Assembly: GCA_009760855.2 (NCBI GenBank)
Contig: WPIO01000090.1
Span: 977,001-1,041,000 of the forward strand
Length of the DNA: 64,000 nucleotides
Reading direction: 5' to 3'
From: Cristatella mucedo
Taxonomy: Eukaryota > Bryozoa > Phylactolaemata > Cristatellidae
Shown piece after piece: positions 11,036-22,979 of this stretch (positions are counted from its first letter, which is position 1; each line of letters starts with the position of its first letter). A program made the translations under genes and the position numbers. Below the pieces are notes generated by a model. It searched no databases and was not told where the DNA came from. It saw nothing but the letters and a program-made list of their open reading frames with translations.

Positions 11036-11613
11036 CGATCCTCCAACGTGCTCTCGCACCACCTGATCCTCATCTTCCGATAGTCTTAACGAAGTTTACA
11101 CTAAATTGAGATAGTTTAATGATCTTATGTTAATTTTATGTTACTGAAAGTCCGGAAATTCGCTTCTACTTTTATCTCTTCACGGAATTACCTTTCATGA
11201 TTTAAGTGTCAGCTAAAGGAACATCTGCTGGGGTTCAAATTTTTGGCTCCATTTTTTCTTCACCCCAGAGATAATTCTGTCTTCACTATCTTGTCATTGG
11301 CGTGCTCATCAGTGAATCATTCAGGGCATCTTATTATCCAGAGTTCTTAGCAACAAGTATGAATGAGCGTCTTCTTGAGTGGTTTAGCATGATAACTGAA
11401 TCATGCATCTACTAGGCTGGCAGCTATTGAAAGCGCAAGTGCTAAGTGAATGAGGGCGAAAACCCGGAACTCCAGGGCTCCTCTGCCGTCGCGGCAACTG
11501 ACAGCCTAGAGAGGGCAGCCCGAAGCAAAGACGCGCAGAATTTGCGCACGCGTGCATCAGAGCCAACCGGATCGCAGCGATTCACTCCCGCCCAAGTGTC
11601 TGCGTGCGTTCAG

Positions 11614-11705
11614 ACAATGGAGGAATCCCTTGGCGAAGAGAAGTACCAAGACTTTCTCAACCAGTGTCTCGTCTACTTGGCCAGCGTAAAGCTGCCACAC
11701 AAGAG
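11614..11705 (+). CDS. PMM2: PMM exon 4 (residues 87-117)
   Basis: The acceptor is GCGTTCAG and the donor is GAG then GTACGC. It encodes TMEESLGEEKYQDFLNQCLV and then ASVKLPHKR, aligning with the family HLGEALIQDLINYCL and KLPKKR blocks in the cap domain. A longer open frame extends upstream across the acceptor and is non-coding. The GGCGGCGG-rich DNA just after the donor is intronic. Confidence 0.9.
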
Positions 11706-12079
11706 GTACGCTGTTTAGCTTTTGAAGCAATGGCAGCAGCGGCGGCGGCGGCATTAGTGGCGATGGCGGCGGCGGCATCAGTGGCGGCAGCAGCGGCAGA
11801 GGTGCGATCGCGGCGGCTTTCTGTCAGCGAATGCTGTGGTAATTCACGTCGTAGATAAGTTTTTTACTTTGCGCCCACAAGGCTGCCATACGTATTTGGT
11901 TTCACTGCGTGGGAACATTCAATTTGGTGCTGCGTTTTGAGGGCTGCATCGTAGATTACTAAAAACACGAGCCGGTGGTTGCTTAGTACTTTCCCGCTAG
12001 GTCATAGCTGCCCTGTCAGATCATCATTGCTGAAATCGCCACGATCGAGTAGTAACGCTGCTTATAGGAGCACTACAGC

Positions 12080-12240
12080 CGCGATGGTTTGGCCGAGTGG
12101 CTAAAATGCTCGCCCTTAAATAGCGAGGTCAAAGTGAATGTATTTGATGACCGAGGTCGTGTGCTCGAGTCCCTTGGCACACATGAAGCACCTAAATATT
12201 GACTAAGTTCTCCCACGGCGCTGCCACACAAATGATGGAT
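12080..12240 (+). mobile_element. tRNA-derived SINE, family A
   Basis: Box-A-like TTTGGCCGAGTGGCTAAAAT and box-B-like GTGCTCGAGTCCC lie about 70 bases apart. They are followed by a tail GAAGCACCTAAATATTGAC that mimics the LINE family 1 hairpin. Confidence 0.75.
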
Positions 12241-12682
12241 ATTTTTTATAGCAGTAAGGAAATAGGCTGAAACTTTGAAACTCCCTGTACCGCGGAAAAC
12301 GAATTGTTGACCGCTCTTGGTTCCTCGAGCTCCAGAAGAGCTATTTTGGACTTAAAAAAACTGAGCAGCATTTTGAGGGATACAGTGTCAGCAGCAGTTT
12401 ACGGTTTGGCACCGAAGTCTCGATTTAATTCCTAGCCATCTAAAGGACAAGCAAGTACCTCTCTTAGAGGTTTTAAATCCTTCCCAATCGTGATCTAACA
12501 ATTTTAGCGCCTACCTATGTAAGGTCCGAGTTGACATTCCTTAAATATTTCTCGGAATAATGAAGTGATTGATGTTCAAGCTATTAGCTGCAGACACAGA
12601 AGTACCCACGAATGTCTTTCGCCAATGTTAAGTCTCTCCTTGTAGGTTTCCTGGCGACCAGTAATTTCTAGACAAATCAAAC

Positions 12683-12684
<2 letters not shown>

Positions 12685-12740
<56 letters not shown>

Positions 12741-12842
12741 CCAGTTTTACATATATTGTCAGTTTACACATATATATATGTGTGTGTGCGTGCGTGTGTA
12801 TTTGTATGTGTGTGTGTGGGCGTGTGTGTGCGCATGCGTGTG

Positions 12843-12887
<45 letters not shown>

Positions 12888-12915
12888 GTATAAGTGTGTG
12901 TGTATGTGTGCGCGC
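12685..12915. repeat. (AT)n plus (GT)n microsatellites
   Basis: About 54 bases of pure AT are followed, after a short spacer, by a long TGTGTG tract with CG and AT interruptions. Confidence 0.95.
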
Positions 12916-14045
12916 GTATGTACATAGAATAGTCTGTTTTTGGTCATAGCTCGTTTCATTTTTTCTCCGCATTCACCTAATTTCTTTCTCGCATTAATGT
13001 TGGCACCGCCTCGCTAGCACGGACGTCACACCTGACGATCAGTTGAAGCAAAATAGATAGCAGAACCGGAAGGCGTGCCCGTTTAGAAGTTCGCTGGCAA
13101 ACTGACGTGGAATAGGAGACGGCTCCACTAAATGCGGCGATTGCTAGTTCTAGCTATTGCGGACGTGCGGCCTTGTTTGTGGCCCCTGCACCTATCCTTG
13201 GCACTCCTATTGCCCACGAAATTAGGTGGCTTCGACCTTTGGACTAACTCAACTTCCTTTCTGCGTGAATCACAGCATTTAGCCATGTTCCTCCTTTTTT
13301 TAAAGTGGTATGCCGTCTCAGTCATGCTGTGCACGTTTCTTAATTGTGGGCGCATGCGGCCTAACACTTATTGTGGTCATTAACAATCAGTTAAGCTAAT
13401 ACGGACATTTGTGCATAGCCATGCCAGTTTCTGCTATGACAGAGTGCCCATAGCAGGCTATTAAACATTGTCATCGGCGCCTGTTTATATTTAAGTTAAA
13501 AAAGTGTTTAGATATTTTTTCTGTTTAGAATTTTTCTCTAAAACTCAAACACTGAAGCCTAAACCCTAAAATATATGCAATAAACCCAAAAGCTCAAACG
13601 AAAATAATTACCAAACCCAACTACTGAAACCTACTCCGTAAGCTCAAAACACACCACCTGTAAACGCTTGACCTAAAATTCTAAACCCTAAGCTAAATAG
13701 ATACCTCTAGAAAATCTTTACCTCACGTAAAAAGAAGCAGACCCTGGTGACCAAGTTGAAGCGCCTGCTATGGGCATGTTCTTAGTGATCGATATCACAG
13801 TGTTCGCAAATGAATCGGGTGCGACTCAATCAATAAAATTATGCTCTTAGATCCATAGCAATCTGCTGCCGTTGCTCTTGCTGAGTTAAATGTGCTGCAG
13901 TGATGGCATTTTGTTTGAGAGAGCTCCTGGCTGTGAATTCTCTTCAGAGCAAAACAACGAATCAGGTCTCATGCTTTCTCACTCAGTGCCACTCCTCGGA
14001 TAAGAGACTTCTTTCATATCGCAATCTTCGCCCGTCTCTTTACAG

Positions 14046-14145
14046 AGGACCTTTCATTGAGTGCAAAAGCAATATGATTACTGTCACAATGTGTGGTAAA
14101 AACCTCTCGAAAGAACAAAGGGAAACATTCATCGCATTTGACAAG
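14046..14145 (+). CDS. PMM2: PMM exon 5 (residues 117-150), cap-domain substrate site
   Basis: The acceptor is CTCTTTACAG and the donor is AAG then GTATGC. It encodes GPFIECKSNMITVTMCGKN followed by LSKEQRETFIAFDK. This aligns with FIEFRNGMLNVSPIGRS and SQEERIEFYELDK of the mammalian enzyme. The positions of PMM2 Arg123 and Arg134 are Lys124 and Lys135 here. The position of Arg141 remains Arg142. Confidence 0.92.
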
Positions 14146-14334
14146 GTATGCACGTATACGATATACTTCCAACTTCAGCCTAAGGGGGTTGATTATAATC
14201 AAATGTATATTGAAATGACTGCTTCCATTCAAGCTGGCTTAGCCTTTCCCGTTTTACCTACTTAGGATTTAATATGAAGTTGGCTTGGATATCTAAAAAA
14301 TTTGCAAAAACTTGACTCACAATATATTTTCTAG

Positions 14335-14410
14335 GAGAATAGAGTAAGGGAACAATTCGTCCGTGAAATGGCAAAGCGATTCATGAAATACGGACTCTTT
14401 TTCAGCCTAG
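14335..14410 (+). CDS. PMM2: PMM exon 6 (residues 151-176)
   Basis: The acceptor is ATATTTTCTAG and the donor is G then GTAAGTTT. It encodes ENRVREQFVREMAKRF and then MKYGLFFSLG, matching the helix ENIRQKFVADLRKEF and the strand LTFSIGG. Confidence 0.9.
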
Positions 14411-14767
14411 GTAAGTTTTATGTAGGACTATATTGTCTGATAGCACAAAAATGATCTGCGGATTAATTTGACGCTTGGCTGATAATGTGGCAGTATATAT
14501 TGCTTCGATTGTTACGATATTTTGATCTCATTAGCAGTATTTCGCCAAATCCCACACCTACTTGCCATATGGTGTCCATACTGCCACAATAGGAAAATTT
14601 ACCTATTACGCTCTAAAAAAATTTAATTTCGGCCTCAAATATTCAAGCTCTGGCATGAAATTAAATGTATAACCAGATCGCATGAAGCCAAAGAAATTCT
14701 AATTAAAATACAGATTTTTCCTACAGCAGAGGCAACAGAAAAAAAGCAAAGCTGATGCCACTGCACA

Positions 14768-14937
<170 letters not shown>

Positions 14938-15084
14938 GGATGATATATATATATTTCTAACGCGCATACCTATGACTGTCTACAGTCTTGCATCGATGCG
15001 TTCACGTGTGTATATTTGTCTGTACCTCAGTATGTGAAATTATGCAATTATATAAAAATATGATTGTTAAAAACATTCCTTTAC

Positions 15085-15165
15085 TGCAAATTTAAAGTGC
15101 CTAGAAAGCGATTGAGTTCTATGAGGGCGCTATGTCAAATGCATTATCATCATTATTATTAATAT
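15085..15165 (+). mobile_element. LINE family 1 tail, plus
   Basis: CTGCAAATTTAAAGTGCCTA leads into the hairpin and a CATTATCATCATTATTATT end. It is severely 5'-truncated. Confidence 0.7.
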
Positions 15166-15169
15166 TGTG

Positions 15170-16100
15170 TAATGTAAATGGAATGGAATGTATCTCCGTC
15201 TGTAACTCCACAAAGTCATAAAGACCATGTGGGTGTTACGCAGGAGAGTTTTGTAGAGTCTCACAGCCTAAGCGACTTTCGGTACGCATTTGGTAGCCAA
15301 CAGACTTTGTCTCACGCAACAAAGAGAAAGTGGGAAGCATAGCGGAGTCAGTAGAGCAGTTGAGGTAGTGAGTACCATGGAAGTAGCAGCTCAGAACCAC
15401 TGAAAAGGATGAGCCATAGTCGGCAGTAGGAGAGTAGCTGTCATTGCGTAAGAATTATGGAAGCGAGTTCCAAAGTCTAGGACCTGCAGAGCTAAAGCTT
15501 CTGTCGCCAACGGTCTTTAAGCGGAGAAATCGAACAGCTAATTTATTGTCCACACAGGACCTGAGGGCGCGAACAAGCTGAAACTGATGCAGCCATTCAG
15601 CTAGGTATGAAGGAGTCAAGACGTGTTATTATTTAGTGCCTCAGTAAACCAATCTCATTTTTAAGTACTACAATCATGATGGAAAGAAATCATGTTAGCT
15701 AGTTTATAATGCAAGCCGAATTTTAGCATGCAGGATGGTGCTCATGCTATGAGGAAAGGTAGGGTGAAGATCTTGTTCTTTGGACGCATAAAAAATTGTG
15801 AGAAATCGGGGCATTGATTGACTATGAATTACAGGCTTTCGGCGGCCATCGAGCATCAGCCATTGTCTCGAAAGTGTTTGTTAGAGGCTTTTTAGAGGCA
15901 CAGCCTATCGACTAGAGCCCGAACAGTGTCTGTGTTACAATTCCACGCCTGACGAGAAAGTATTTCCAGTAAGTAGGCCAGATCAAGAGGAGGAAGAGAC
16001 CTGCATTTGAGTGAGGAAATTTCAAAGTCGTGACGTAGCTTCCGGTGAAGCACGAGCAGGTGTCTGAAATGCTGTACAATTTCGCTCTAGCTTTGTTCAC
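15170..16100 (-). mobile_element. LINE family 2, minus, in PMM intron 6
   Basis: The plus strand begins ATCTCCGTCTGTAACTCCAC followed by CGCAGGAG, the inverse of the 3' end seen at 21480-21735. It runs leftward-to-rightward through shared blocks (a TTTGGTAGCCAACAGACTT block, AGCTTCTGTCGCCAACGG) also found in the copy at 42480-43200. No frame is open. Confidence 0.6.
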
Positions 16101-17519
16101 ACAAGCGACAGGCCCTAGCGGATCGTGTTTCGCATCAACAGTAATCGTCCAACCTAACTGACATGAAGAACTGCACGCAATTACTGACAGATGCCTAGAC
16201 GAGATTTCGTAAATGCGCTCTCGGGAGCGGAAGTGAAGTATCTCAGCAGCACTATTTTAGAAGTTTAACTTAGAAGTTTAATTTTAAGCATTACTATAAA
16301 ATTTTCAAGTGAACTTTGGAAGATTTGACGGCCTAGCTAATTCGATCGTCTGATAAAAAGGGCATTTTGGAACTTGGACAAAGTGCATGCCGCATACGCG
16401 TCTGCCGTCACGTACGTGCGCAGACGACGCGGATGGACGAGTGAAGAAGTTATCGAAAAGGACAATAATGCAGATAATGACGAAACGTCGAACGAGAATC
16501 TCGTTGTCATATTATGCAACGCTGAGCAGGTGATTAGCAACCGTTGAGTTGTGATTTTACACGAGGAAAAACTCGCTGGGGCTGCGTCCGCGTTGTCGTC
16601 TATATTTCTGAGACCAGATATACCCCTCAACAAGCCGAAATTGCGACGGTCAGCGAACCAGCCTCTGCTCACCGCTGGCTCGCGTCTGAGCTCGTACACT
16701 GGTTCAGGCTCTTCTAAGTTTGCTTATAGGTTCATGCTCTTCAGACTTTTCTTATAGGTCAATGGTCTTCTATGTGCACACTCGCAGGTTTGCTTAATTA
16801 CAATAAGTTTTCACTGTGGCAGCAAAAGTCAGCTTATCAAGCTGCAGCCGACTTAAGGAAGATGTCTGCCAAACAAGGCTGCTTGCTGCCTCTCGATCGC
16901 CCTAAGAAACAATGCCCGCTTCCACGTGAAAGCAAGGCTGTTCAGTTAGATATGGGTTTGGCTGCACATGAAGTTTTGATGTCTTCAGTGAATAGTGAAA
17001 ATAATGAGTGCAAATTTTATTAAATTTTGCGTGTCATCCGAAGAGCAAGCATGCATAATTTACCACGTCACTAGTCCTACTTGAAGTTGAAAAAAGGATT
17101 ATTGGCAACGTGAAGCGGATGAAGGCCACGCCCAAGCACGTCCAAGTTTCCTCCCGGAGATGACTTGGACTTTGTGAAGGGAGGGGAAATCTAGCTGATA
17201 TTATTTTCAAGGTTAATTTGTTTTCTAACCTGGCCTCGGCAGGTCACAGCATTTACCTTTAAGTAGCATCAACGTCTCTGACGACCATTTGCTACCAACT
17301 CTATAAATTTGCTTTCAGTCCGCAACCTGGATGCTTTATTATCGCATTCTTGAGGTTATTTATAGTGTCCAAAAAAATTTAAAGCACTGCTATTGAAATT
17401 AATTCTTCTCCACAGAGTTTGCGAGATTCCGAAGACAATCCACAATGATTAAATTCTTCATGCGAATATTTAGATGACAAAAATAGTAATTTTATATGCA
17501 GCCCTTTATACGCACCACG

Positions 17520-17605
17520 TAAGAGTCTAAGAAGACAAATTCTTAGACTAGAGCCAAGCCTAGCATAGCCAAGACTAGAGCCAAGCCTAGCATAGCCAGC
17601 TGCCA
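17520..17605. repeat. 27-bp tandem duplication
   Basis: The unit AGAGCCAAGCCTAGCATAGC plus CAAGACT occurs twice in direct succession. The minus-strand translation shows the repeated peptide SLGYARLGS, but it has no gene context. Confidence 0.8.
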
Positions 17606-17929
17606 AGTGCACTAGAGCACTAGGAATGACTTTCACCGCAAGTAATTATAAGCACGTGTTTGCACTTTAGATTTTAGGATCCACTGCTGTGATTTAACCT
17701 GTATTTAGTTATCATTGACACACATAGTCTCCATTTAGATGTGCCTATAATTTTTTTCAAAACTTTAATCAATTATGATACTATATATCAAAAAGTAATG
17801 TCGTCGTTGTTTTGAATACGAGTAATATCTCTCGATGCTAGATGTCACTATCTTTCTTTCTTTCCTTCTCCCCATCTACCATTCTCTTCTCACTATCTAT
17901 TGTAACAGCTTGGTAGAATTCCTTCACAG

Positions 17930-18045
17930 GTTACAATCAAAGCATCGACGTGTTCCCTAAAGGCTGGGACAAAAGCTATTCACTTCACCACTTGTTTGAC
18001 CAGGGCTACGAGATTATTCACTATTTTGGCGACCAACCGGAGAAG
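17930..18045 (+). CDS. PMM2: PMM exon 7 (residues 176-214)
   Basis: The acceptor is CCTTCACAG and the donor is AAG then GTACGT. It encodes [19 protein letters not shown] and then [13 protein letters not shown]. The family motif DVFPxGWDK is intact, including the motif-III Lys. The Ser-x-Asp that contacts substrate is kept (Ser180, Asp182), as is the FGD Mg-binding strand. Confidence 0.93.
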
Positions 18046-20203
18046 GTACGTAAGCTCGAGGGGTGGGTAACTCCTAGCGGTACGGGAAGCGAAAAAAAAT
18101 ACGCTACCGTCAGATGGCTTTGTGCTGGCTTTTCTCCAACTGCATCTAATTAATAAGCTTTAAATCGCGAGCATTCAGTAGTTTTGAACGACCCTGCGTT
18201 GGGTCTGCATGCAAGCTTCGCATGCTGCTCGTGCAGTTCCGTACGCAGTGCGTTCAGTGCACACTGCTAGCGTCGACAGGAGGCTGAAACTGCAGCTTTG
18301 ACTTTGAAAAACGTTAATAAAACAACGTACGTTCCATCGACTAATTGTAATGTAAACTTACGTCTAACTAGTCCTTTAGTCACGTATCAGCATAAGCCGT
18401 GTTTACGCAGTAACTAGCCCCAAAGAGGAGGATTTTTTCGTGGCTTTAAATCGTGCTCCTTTGAAGAATGCAGCGCGTCATTGATATCGCAAACTTATAC
18501 TGGTCCTACCGTGCCAACGGTAAGAATCTCAGCAGCGGACAGTGCCACAATTTCTCTTCAGACACCAGCGGCCATTTTATTACACGGAATGATTAGCTTT
18601 CGCCTAACCTAAAGCGACATTAGACTAGCGAGTGCATGCATTCCAAGCCGGTCACAAAAGCATGTAATGACTGCCGCAGTTTCGCAGTTTACTCTAGCTG
18701 GAGACGCCTGCGCACTTTCGTTAACCATCCACGTCAAGGTAGTCGATCAGTGAATAGTAAACGTGAGCAACATTAACCTGCCCAGTTTTAGGTGTTGATT
18801 GCTTGCGAGTCTGGTGACGACTTTCCGGGAATTAAAATAGCTGTGACATTAGCTGCGCAATAGTGCTGTAACTTTACAGTTTCAGCACTGCAATCAATTC
18901 CTGTATTCAAGAAAGCTAAAAAGCCCAACCGCAGAGAATCCCGGCGAGGAAATGCTTGCAACAAGTGAGACTGCTAGTACGAGTCCGCAATTTGCTTTTA
19001 AAAGTAGCAAGTCCACAATATAGCAGAGGTATCGTTGAACGAAGGCCTTTCGATGCCTTTCCGTGCTACCATAACCGTCCCTAGAGCCAATGTTCAAATA
19101 TAACATCAGAACGAATGTCCTGTCTGGTGGGCTCGAACACTTACACAAGAGCCCCCAAACCGTTCTCCTTTACACGAAGAGCTTTATGGTGGAATTTGAA
19201 TTATCGTAAATACTAATTGATTGTTATCACCTGCAATTAAAATAACCTGATTTGAATTTTGCATTCTGAGTCCACGCAAGCTTGAATAATGTCACATCAA
19301 TAGAGAATATTAACCTCATTGACTTCAAATAAACTCCGCAATGCTTCAAAGCCGTTGCAAAATCCGGGCCACTAGTTACTAAACTCATAGTAGTTTTCCA
19401 ATTTAACAATAGTTCTCTTGCTATCTGGCTGACATTTTTAATGGCAAACCCTAGCCAAATTCACATGCAACGCGCATGCGTGCAAGCCTTTGTGCGAAGA
19501 CTGAGGCGGATTTGACTGCATGGGCGGTACGAATGAGGCCGGAAATAGTTCCGTGACCGACCGGATGTGGAACTGAGTTCGATAATGACGGATGCCACCA
19601 GTTCTTCCTAAAATGTAAGCGGAACTTCTAAATGCAGCTTCTCTGGAGAACGAGGATAAACTGACACGTTTTAGTTACGTATTTCTAGGGCTTCACGTTG
19701 CTGAATGACCTATATTGCTACCGCAAGCAATCAGACTATAAAATGCCCAAATTAGTAATGAAATCGTGGTCGCTGATTGTTAATGCGGAGATATTACGGA
19801 AATAAATTTGCACAACTATTTTGCATTTTAGGTTTGTATGTCATCAGCGCTGTGCAAGATTGCAAGATAGATGCTCTCATTTCGTCTCCGTATCTTTTGA
19901 TTTTCAACTTATCCAATGAATTCAAATGCATGATACTAATTTTAGTTAAATTAGTAGCAATTACTAATTGTATAGTAGCTAAAAAACATCATTCACAGAC
20001 TATAAATGCCAATTGAATTAAAAAATTATCAATATTAATTTTCGTATCGTCACTTAGCTCATAGGAAGATGAGATTGACACCTGCACAGAGTGAGCTTGC
20101 TTAGCCAGTGTCACTCACTACCTCTGGATTTGCTTTTAAAGCGAGATCTGCATGTTCGCAATGCGATATGACTAAGAGAAATTTCAGAATCCTATATTTT
20201 CAG
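18046..20203 (+). other. PMM intron 7, no further feature seen
   Basis: This is 2.2 kb of AT-rich DNA without a recognisable repeat, RNA gene or exon. Short open frames here lack splice sites and domains. Confidence 0.5.
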
Positions 20204-20326
20204 GGTGGAACGGATTATGAAATATTTCAGAATCCCAAAGTGATTGGTCATTGTGTCAAGGGACCGGACGACACTCGCGAGCAGGTGGAGTCCATTTTGT
20301 TTACTGCAATCGCTACTCATAAATGA
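20204..20326 (+). CDS. PMM2: PMM exon 8 (residues 215-254 and stop)
   Basis: The acceptor is CTATATTTTCAG. It encodes GGTDYEIFQNPKVIGHCV followed by GPDDTREQVESILF, ending TAIATHK and TGA. It matches the C-terminal GGNDHEIFTDP and APEDTRRICELLF of the family. No AATAAA is seen within 300 bases; the first in this orientation is at about 20885. Confidence 0.93.
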   Translation, partial: GGTDYEIFQNPKVIGHCVKGPDDTREQVESILFTAIATHK

Positions 20327-20463
20327 CAGCGAGTGTTTTCTTTAGGACCTCCTGTCATGCATGTACCAGCAGAAAAATACTTGTTCGATTCACCAACGCA
20401 CGGAAATATTTGAGAATGATTTTCAGTACGCAAATACAAAGTGCCGTACAACAGAAATGCCAT

Positions 20464-20605
20464 GCTGGTTTGGCCCGGTGGTTAATTTACTCGCCTGACC
20501 ACGGTCAGTATGAATGTATTTGACGGCCTAGGTCGTGGGCTTGTGCCCCGTGACATAATTGAAGCGCCAGAATGGAGACAAGATTCGCTTAGGACACTGT
20601 AAAGA
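20464..20605 (+). mobile_element. tRNA-derived SINE, family A
   Basis: Box-A-like TTTGGCCCGGTGGTTAATTT and a weaker box-B-like GTGGGCTTGTGCCCC are followed by GAAGCGCCAGAATGGAGAC. It lies just downstream of the PMM stop codon and so may be in the 3' UTR. Confidence 0.65.
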
Positions 20606-21479
20606 TTGCTCATGTTACATATAAATGCTTTAGTATATGGCGAACTTACGCATAGTTGCTCCAGCTTGGGTAGTAGAAGACTGGGCTCTACTATCTAAAT
20701 TAGAGTAAAATTAATTTCATTAACTGCATTAGCACTAGAAAAATATGCATACCGTATCCTGGAATACGTGTGCATTGTTGTAAACGTAATGTCGAAGACA
20801 AAATTTTGATCCAAAAAAATTCACATAAAAGCTATTTTTACGAGTTTGCAGCGAACGCCTGCAAATACAGGCGAAACGTTTTAGAATAAAATCAAAGTTA
20901 AAGCCTCGCCGACGCGAAATTAAAAGTAGAGTAGAGGTAAGCTGATCACACAGACTCAGCTGCATTGCAACAGAAGAAGCCAGGTGGTCACCGCTCCGCT
21001 TGCAATGAGCTAATAAGAAATGCTTGCCCCAAAACTCAAACCCACTGCCGAAGTTTTGAAGTGCGAAGCACCTTACCCCAGTGACCTTCCGCGAGATTTG
21101 CGTTACCAGCACCCCAGCTGACCGACACATACCACGAGCAAGGCCGCTTTGCTCACGCGGCAAGCGTGCACAGTTAATGTTTCTCAAGAATGTGCGCGCG
21201 CTTCTTTACTCCCGCGTGCAGAGAATGCGGACCGCAGCTCACAGTCGCCGATCCAACTCTAAACCTGATTGCTGCTAAAAATGATGGACACGGGCTCACA
21301 GTTTACTCAGCTGGGTTTTGACTCAGTCGAGCGCTAAACAGTCATTGACAGACAAAAATTTAAGGACACGCGTCGAGAATCCGAGTGGCTATATCTAAAT
21401 TGAACTAGCAATGAATCTCGAGTACCGAGAGGCTGCCGACTCGTTGCCAGATGCAACGACATCTACTCGCCAACTGCCG

Positions 21480-21735
21480 ACTATGGCACATCTTTTTCAG
21501 CGGTCCTGAACTGCTACTTCTATGCTACTCACTACCTCAACTGCTCTCCTAACTCTGCTATGCTTCCCACTTTCTCTTTGTTGCGTGAGACGAAGTCAGT
21601 TGGCTACCGAATGCGTACCGAAAGCCGCTTAGGCTGTGAGTGCGCTATACAAAACTCACCTGCGTAACATCCACATGGTCTTTATGACTTTGTGGAGTTA
21701 CTGACGGAGATGCATTACATTACATTACATTACAG
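21480..21735 (+). mobile_element. LINE family 2, 3' end, plus
   Basis: It carries the family 2 blocks CTATGCTTCCCACTTTCTC and TTGGCTACCGAATGCGTACC, then GGAGATGCATTACATTACAT with a (ATTAC)n end. The pentanucleotide tail marks the true 3' terminus of this family. Confidence 0.65.
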
Positions 21736-22039
21736 ATCGCGAAACACGCTTGCAGCTTTTAATCTCACGCAAATGGCATTCGGTTCTGTGGTTTCATATT
21801 TTTAAATCCTTGCTGCTTGAATAATTTAGTGAATAACAACATAAACAGTCAATCAAAACTTCAAAAGTATAGCGATCTCATTCTACATATGATTACTGGC
21901 ACTATGCTTGGTTCACTAACGATGAGTTGGCAAGCTGTCGTTGAATATTTTATTTGTTAGAAGTTATCTGACATCAGACCTACAAGCAGGTGCTTGAAGG
22001 TGCACCCACAGTCAGTCCTGCAAAGGTTAGCGGCAGATG

Positions 22040-22690
22040 TTAATATTCAATCAGGCGCTTTGAGTTAGTGACAGACTCTGCAGCTAGGCTCATCTGTCGT
22101 AATTGTCGAAGTTACCACATTACATCGCTTCTCAACCTACTCTATTTCCTAGTCAAGATCCTTCGACTTCAAGGTAATGTAACTCATTTTTAGGTCTCTT
22201 CATTAAACTCCCCCCTCAACCAGGCAAGGCATCGTGGCCCCTCCCCGCTTTTCTGAATGAAATTGTTCAACTATTCCTCGTACAAATCTCAAATCCATTT
22301 GAGACCGTGCGTTTAGCAGCTCATATGCTCTAAAAGCCAAGATTTCAATCCCCACTGATGTCATGACATCCTCAGACTTCACTAGATTTAAAAAAGCTGA
22401 ATCCGCACCTGTTTTGACAGCATTTGGTGAGTCCCTGTGATTTTTCATTCATTATCATGCGTGCGGACACAGTGCATGATGCTACCAAACACATTTATTT
22501 ATAGGGCACCCTAACCATGTTATGCTTTTTGACACTGTGCGCATTACGTGCACTTCACCTTTAATCGTGCTAGTATTTTTGCATGCTACCACTAATGGCT
22601 ACTTCCTTCGCAGCATATGCAAAGTGCCTAGAAAGAGATTAAAGTCTCTGACCATGCTATACAAATGTTTTATCATTATTGTTACTACCA
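22040..22690 (+). mobile_element. LINE family 1, 3' part, plus
   Basis: The degraded pol C terminus (a CTCTGCAGCTAGGCTC block and a CCATTTGAGACCGTGCGTTT block) is followed by the 3' UTR and hairpin tail GTGCCTAGAAAGAGATTAAA. Isolated further tails lie at 22715-22780 and 22895-22975. Confidence 0.7.
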
Positions 22691-22979
22691 CTAACAGTTT
22701 GATCATACTTCATTTACAGCAAATTTAATATACCTAGACAGAGATTAAGATAATGGTGTGCTCTATACAAATTTATTTGTATCAATACGTGAAATAAAGC
22801 AGCATCTCCCCGAACATCTTATAAATTGGAGACACGGGAATGCACAGCACTGTGCTACCATACACTTTGATACAGTTATTTTATTCAACCGCGCTTCCTT
22901 GCAAAAAATATAAAGTGCCTATAAAGAGATTAAGTTCTCTGAGGGCACTACATGAAGTGTATTATTGTTATTATTATTT

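Larger units (their letters stand above)
11705..13895 (+). other. PMM intron 4 contents
   Basis: From left to right this intron holds a GGCGGC trinucleotide run (11730-11800), a family A SINE (12080-12240), a compound AT/GT microsatellite (12685-12915) and a degenerate CCTAAA-rich stretch (13540-13700). Nothing else is recognised. Confidence 0.6.

Noticed and set aside
11446-11613. PMM exon 4 starting at the upstream ATG (longer open frame)
   Set aside because: The extra residues have no PMM similarity, and the acceptor at 11613 restores both phase and alignment with exon 3.
12628-12972. Open frames of HTHTHT/IYIYIY residues, here and at 2952, 8241, 14635, 56358 and 61194
   Set aside because: These only translate (GT)n and (AT)n microsatellites.
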